A DNA stretch of 64,000 nt, from NCBI GenBank assembly GCA_038502055.1, contig JAXRKN010000044.1, positions 11,181,501 to 11,245,500 of the forward strand, in the 5' to 3' direction. Positions 61,901-64,000 of this stretch are shown here, in pieces. The stretch comes from Tanytarsus gracilentus. Taxonomy: Eukaryota > Arthropoda > Insecta > Diptera > Chironomidae. The notes beneath the pieces are model-generated. The model searched no databases. It had not been told where the DNA came from and saw only the letters and a list, made by a program, of their open reading frames with translations. Each line of letters starts with the position of its first letter. The first letter of the stretch is position 1. The translations under genes were made by a program, and so were the position numbers.

Positions 61901-64000
61901 TCCACTCCATGTCTGTCGTCGTTATCTTTATCAGCATCGTTTTACATTCTTCGCTGTGTGTTTTTAAACTCTCATGTGAACTCGACTCCCTCTATTGTGT
62001 ATGTCTGCAGTGTGTTTATATTAAACAGAAAAAAATAAATAAGAATGAAAACAAAAGAGTCTTTTTGGGCCGAGGCGACGAGACATTGTTGAAGTGTGCG
62101 ATTCACAATCATTGCAATGCACTCGCTCGAGAGAAACTCAAAAGTTGTGTTCATTAAAATTTTATATTTTTTTCGTTACTTTTTATGTTTTAAAAAATTC
62201 TTTGATTTTTTCTCTGCTGCGAATTTAACCATGCCGTACACACACATAAGCATTAGGCTGTCCTTTGAAAGTAACATGAGCGTTATGTGTTCAACGTCTC
62301 GCCGTTCTTGCAATTATGAATAAAGTGAACAAAAGGACGAAGTAGGAGAGAAGCAAAAATCCAGACTATTATATGTCTATTGTGACTTTGCTCCTGTGTA
62401 CATTAAGCTCTTCACACTGCACTGAAAAAAAATGAAACTGGAAAAAGTTTGTAATTATAATTATGACGATGATGACGGGAGATGAGAAAAAATGTGCTGA
62501 AAATTCATAAAATTTAATTAACTCTGCAGAGTGAGTGTGTGTGCATAGCTTTTCATCATCGCTTCTGTCATCAAATTTGATTTACTTTCCAATTTTTTTC
62601 TCCTACTAATTTTCATTAAAGTTCACAATGGAGCGAGGATGCAATAACTCTTCCTAGCACAGCGTACCATTTAATTTTTAATTACTATAACATTAGTATT
62701 TTAAAAATATCCAATGACTCGGAAGTTCAAAAAAGTGAAGAGGTTAAAAATGATTGAAACATTATAATTTGAATTTTAATCATTGATTTATTTTAATTCA
62801 AATCCCCCTTTATATTTTCCACCTTTAATTTTCTCCATCATTCGAAATAATTTTAAAAAAATAAATTGATGGTCATGTGAAAATAACACGATGGGGATCT
62901 GCATAGAGACACAAGCTATTATTTCATGACACGCAACTCAATTTGTCTGCATTTAAAAAATATAAAAACACTCATGCGATTTTTGTTATTTTTTTAATCC
63001 CTCTTTTCTTGGTGAGTTTCCATGAGCATAATTTTTAATAATTTAGTTAAAATAAATCTGAAAATATTTTTGAGAGATTTAAAAGCTTAATTCGGATTTA
63101 ATTCTTTAAATTTTTATGCGAATTTATTTAACGGAGTTATTTTAAATAAAATTCTTATTAGAATTTAAAAAAATTTAAAAGAAAATTAAATTATTCCGAG
63201 GATGCTTGTTAAGCTTAAAACTCGTTGAAAATATTTACGAATATCAAGAGCAATTTGAAGCACTCATCCACAATCATCATTCATTTTTAGAGTCCTTAAA
63301 ATTCTTCAGTGCTGTGCTAAAAGAACCTTCGAGCATCTCTTGAATGCTTACAAATATAAATTTTCACAGAGCTACCCGCAAAACTGCACTCGAAGCGAGC
63401 TGATCTAGGTCAAAGCTGTTTAGAGCTCGCTTGGAAAAATCTGGGTCAATGCGATTGCAATATTAATTTTCAAAGCTTTTACAATGTGAAGAGGGGAGGG
63501 ATTTATCGCTGACAATATGGCATCGCATTGACTAAGCGCGCAGTATTTATAGACTTCATCATTATCTATTCAATTAAATTCAGCCAGCAAAGGAGAGGAA
63601 AAACATGACACGATTTCGAAGTGAATTAAACATGAGGAGATTTAGAAGGAGAAAAAATTTGTGTCACACATCGCTCGATGTCGCAATTAGATAGAAAACC
63701 TTGAAGTGTATTTTGCTTGCTTTCAGTCTGATTGGCGTCAAGGATTTGCAATTGCAGCACAGCTTGAATTGAACTTTTTTTTTGCAACAAAACAAGGAAA
63801 ATTTTTTTATTAGAAAATTTTCTGAATTACTGCGCTTGAGTTGCAAACTTTTTTTCCATTTCGGTCGTAACAAAGAACGGAAAAATACTTTTCATCATGG
63901 TTCACTGCAATGGTGCACAGCTTTTTCCTTGAGCTACTTTTTACTTTTTGCAAGTTGCAACGATGAAAATCATTTTCATCGGATTAGAGCGAAGAGAAAA
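46941..64000. other. 17-kb gene-poor region
   Basis: No recognised coding sequence on either strand. Open frames are all below about 110 codons, lie among A/T homopolymers and resemble no family. There are scattered GAGA/CTCT-rich patches (around 48700, 50880, 51030, 61250 and 61480), but no tRNA, rRNA or histone sequence. It may be the flank or a long intron of a gene outside the window. Confidence 0.6.

Noticed and set aside
61191..62157. Series of overlapping 70-100 codon frames on the plus strand
   Set aside because: They are Ser/Leu/Phe-rich and lie in CT-rich DNA where stops are rare. No splice logic or family match.
63375..63513. Possible exon reading LPAKLHSKRADLGQ after a TTTTCACAG acceptor
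   Set aside because: It is open for fewer than 50 codons, has no donor or poly(A) signal and no partner exon in view. Not distinguishable from chance.
1..64000. CRISPR arrays, bacterial operons, prophage or viral sequence
   Set aside because: All recognisable genes are intron-containing insect genes. No direct-repeat spacer array and no viral coding sequence was seen.

Overview
The window is eukaryotic nuclear DNA from an insect, most likely a nematoceran fly. It is AT-rich, most introns in the compact genes are 50-80 bp with GT-AG borders, and every recognisable protein is closest in memory to dipteran families. A chironomid midge is my best guess, from the secreted LRR/coiled-coil gene and the 119-bp tandem repeat, but the sequence does not prove it. 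I place seven protein-coding genes with confidence, all as spliced models except one intronless gene.

Layout: (1) 1-9957, minus strand: a bursicon-receptor type LGR (rickets), twelve coding exons, 3' end cut off by the window edge. (2) 9958-21671: 11.7 kb with no recognised gene, GA/CT-rich near the rk 5' end. (3) 21672-24771, minus: two compact genes head to tail, the SH3BP5/parcas Rab-GEF and ribosomal protein L24, the latter with a possible intronic C/D snoRNA. (4) 24772-27754: intergenic. (5) 27755-33774 or slightly beyond, minus: a Runt-domain transcription factor in five coding exons, with a Groucho-type WRPY motif that is unusually not at the C-terminus. (6) 35222-36199, minus: an intronless secreted leucine-rich-repeat plus coiled-coil protein, immune-factor-like. 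(7) 39566-40708, minus: TMEM33/Kr-h2 ER membrane protein. It is divergent from (8) 41659-42207, plus: RNA polymerase II subunit RPB9. Between them is a 36-codon ORF predicted to encode one membrane segment. (9) 42208-64000: gene-poor. It holds a speculative two-exon minus-strand minigene at about 43.8-44.5 kb, an array of about five 119-120-bp repeats with a satellite-like tail (45.85-46.94 kb), and then 17 kb in which I recognise no gene.

The genes do not form a pathway. Housekeeping genes (RpL24, RPB9, TMEM33, parcas) are compact with tiny introns. The developmental genes (rk, Runx) have long introns and wide flanks, as expected if those flanks carry enhancers. Splice sites were read by eye and checked only for reading-phase consistency.
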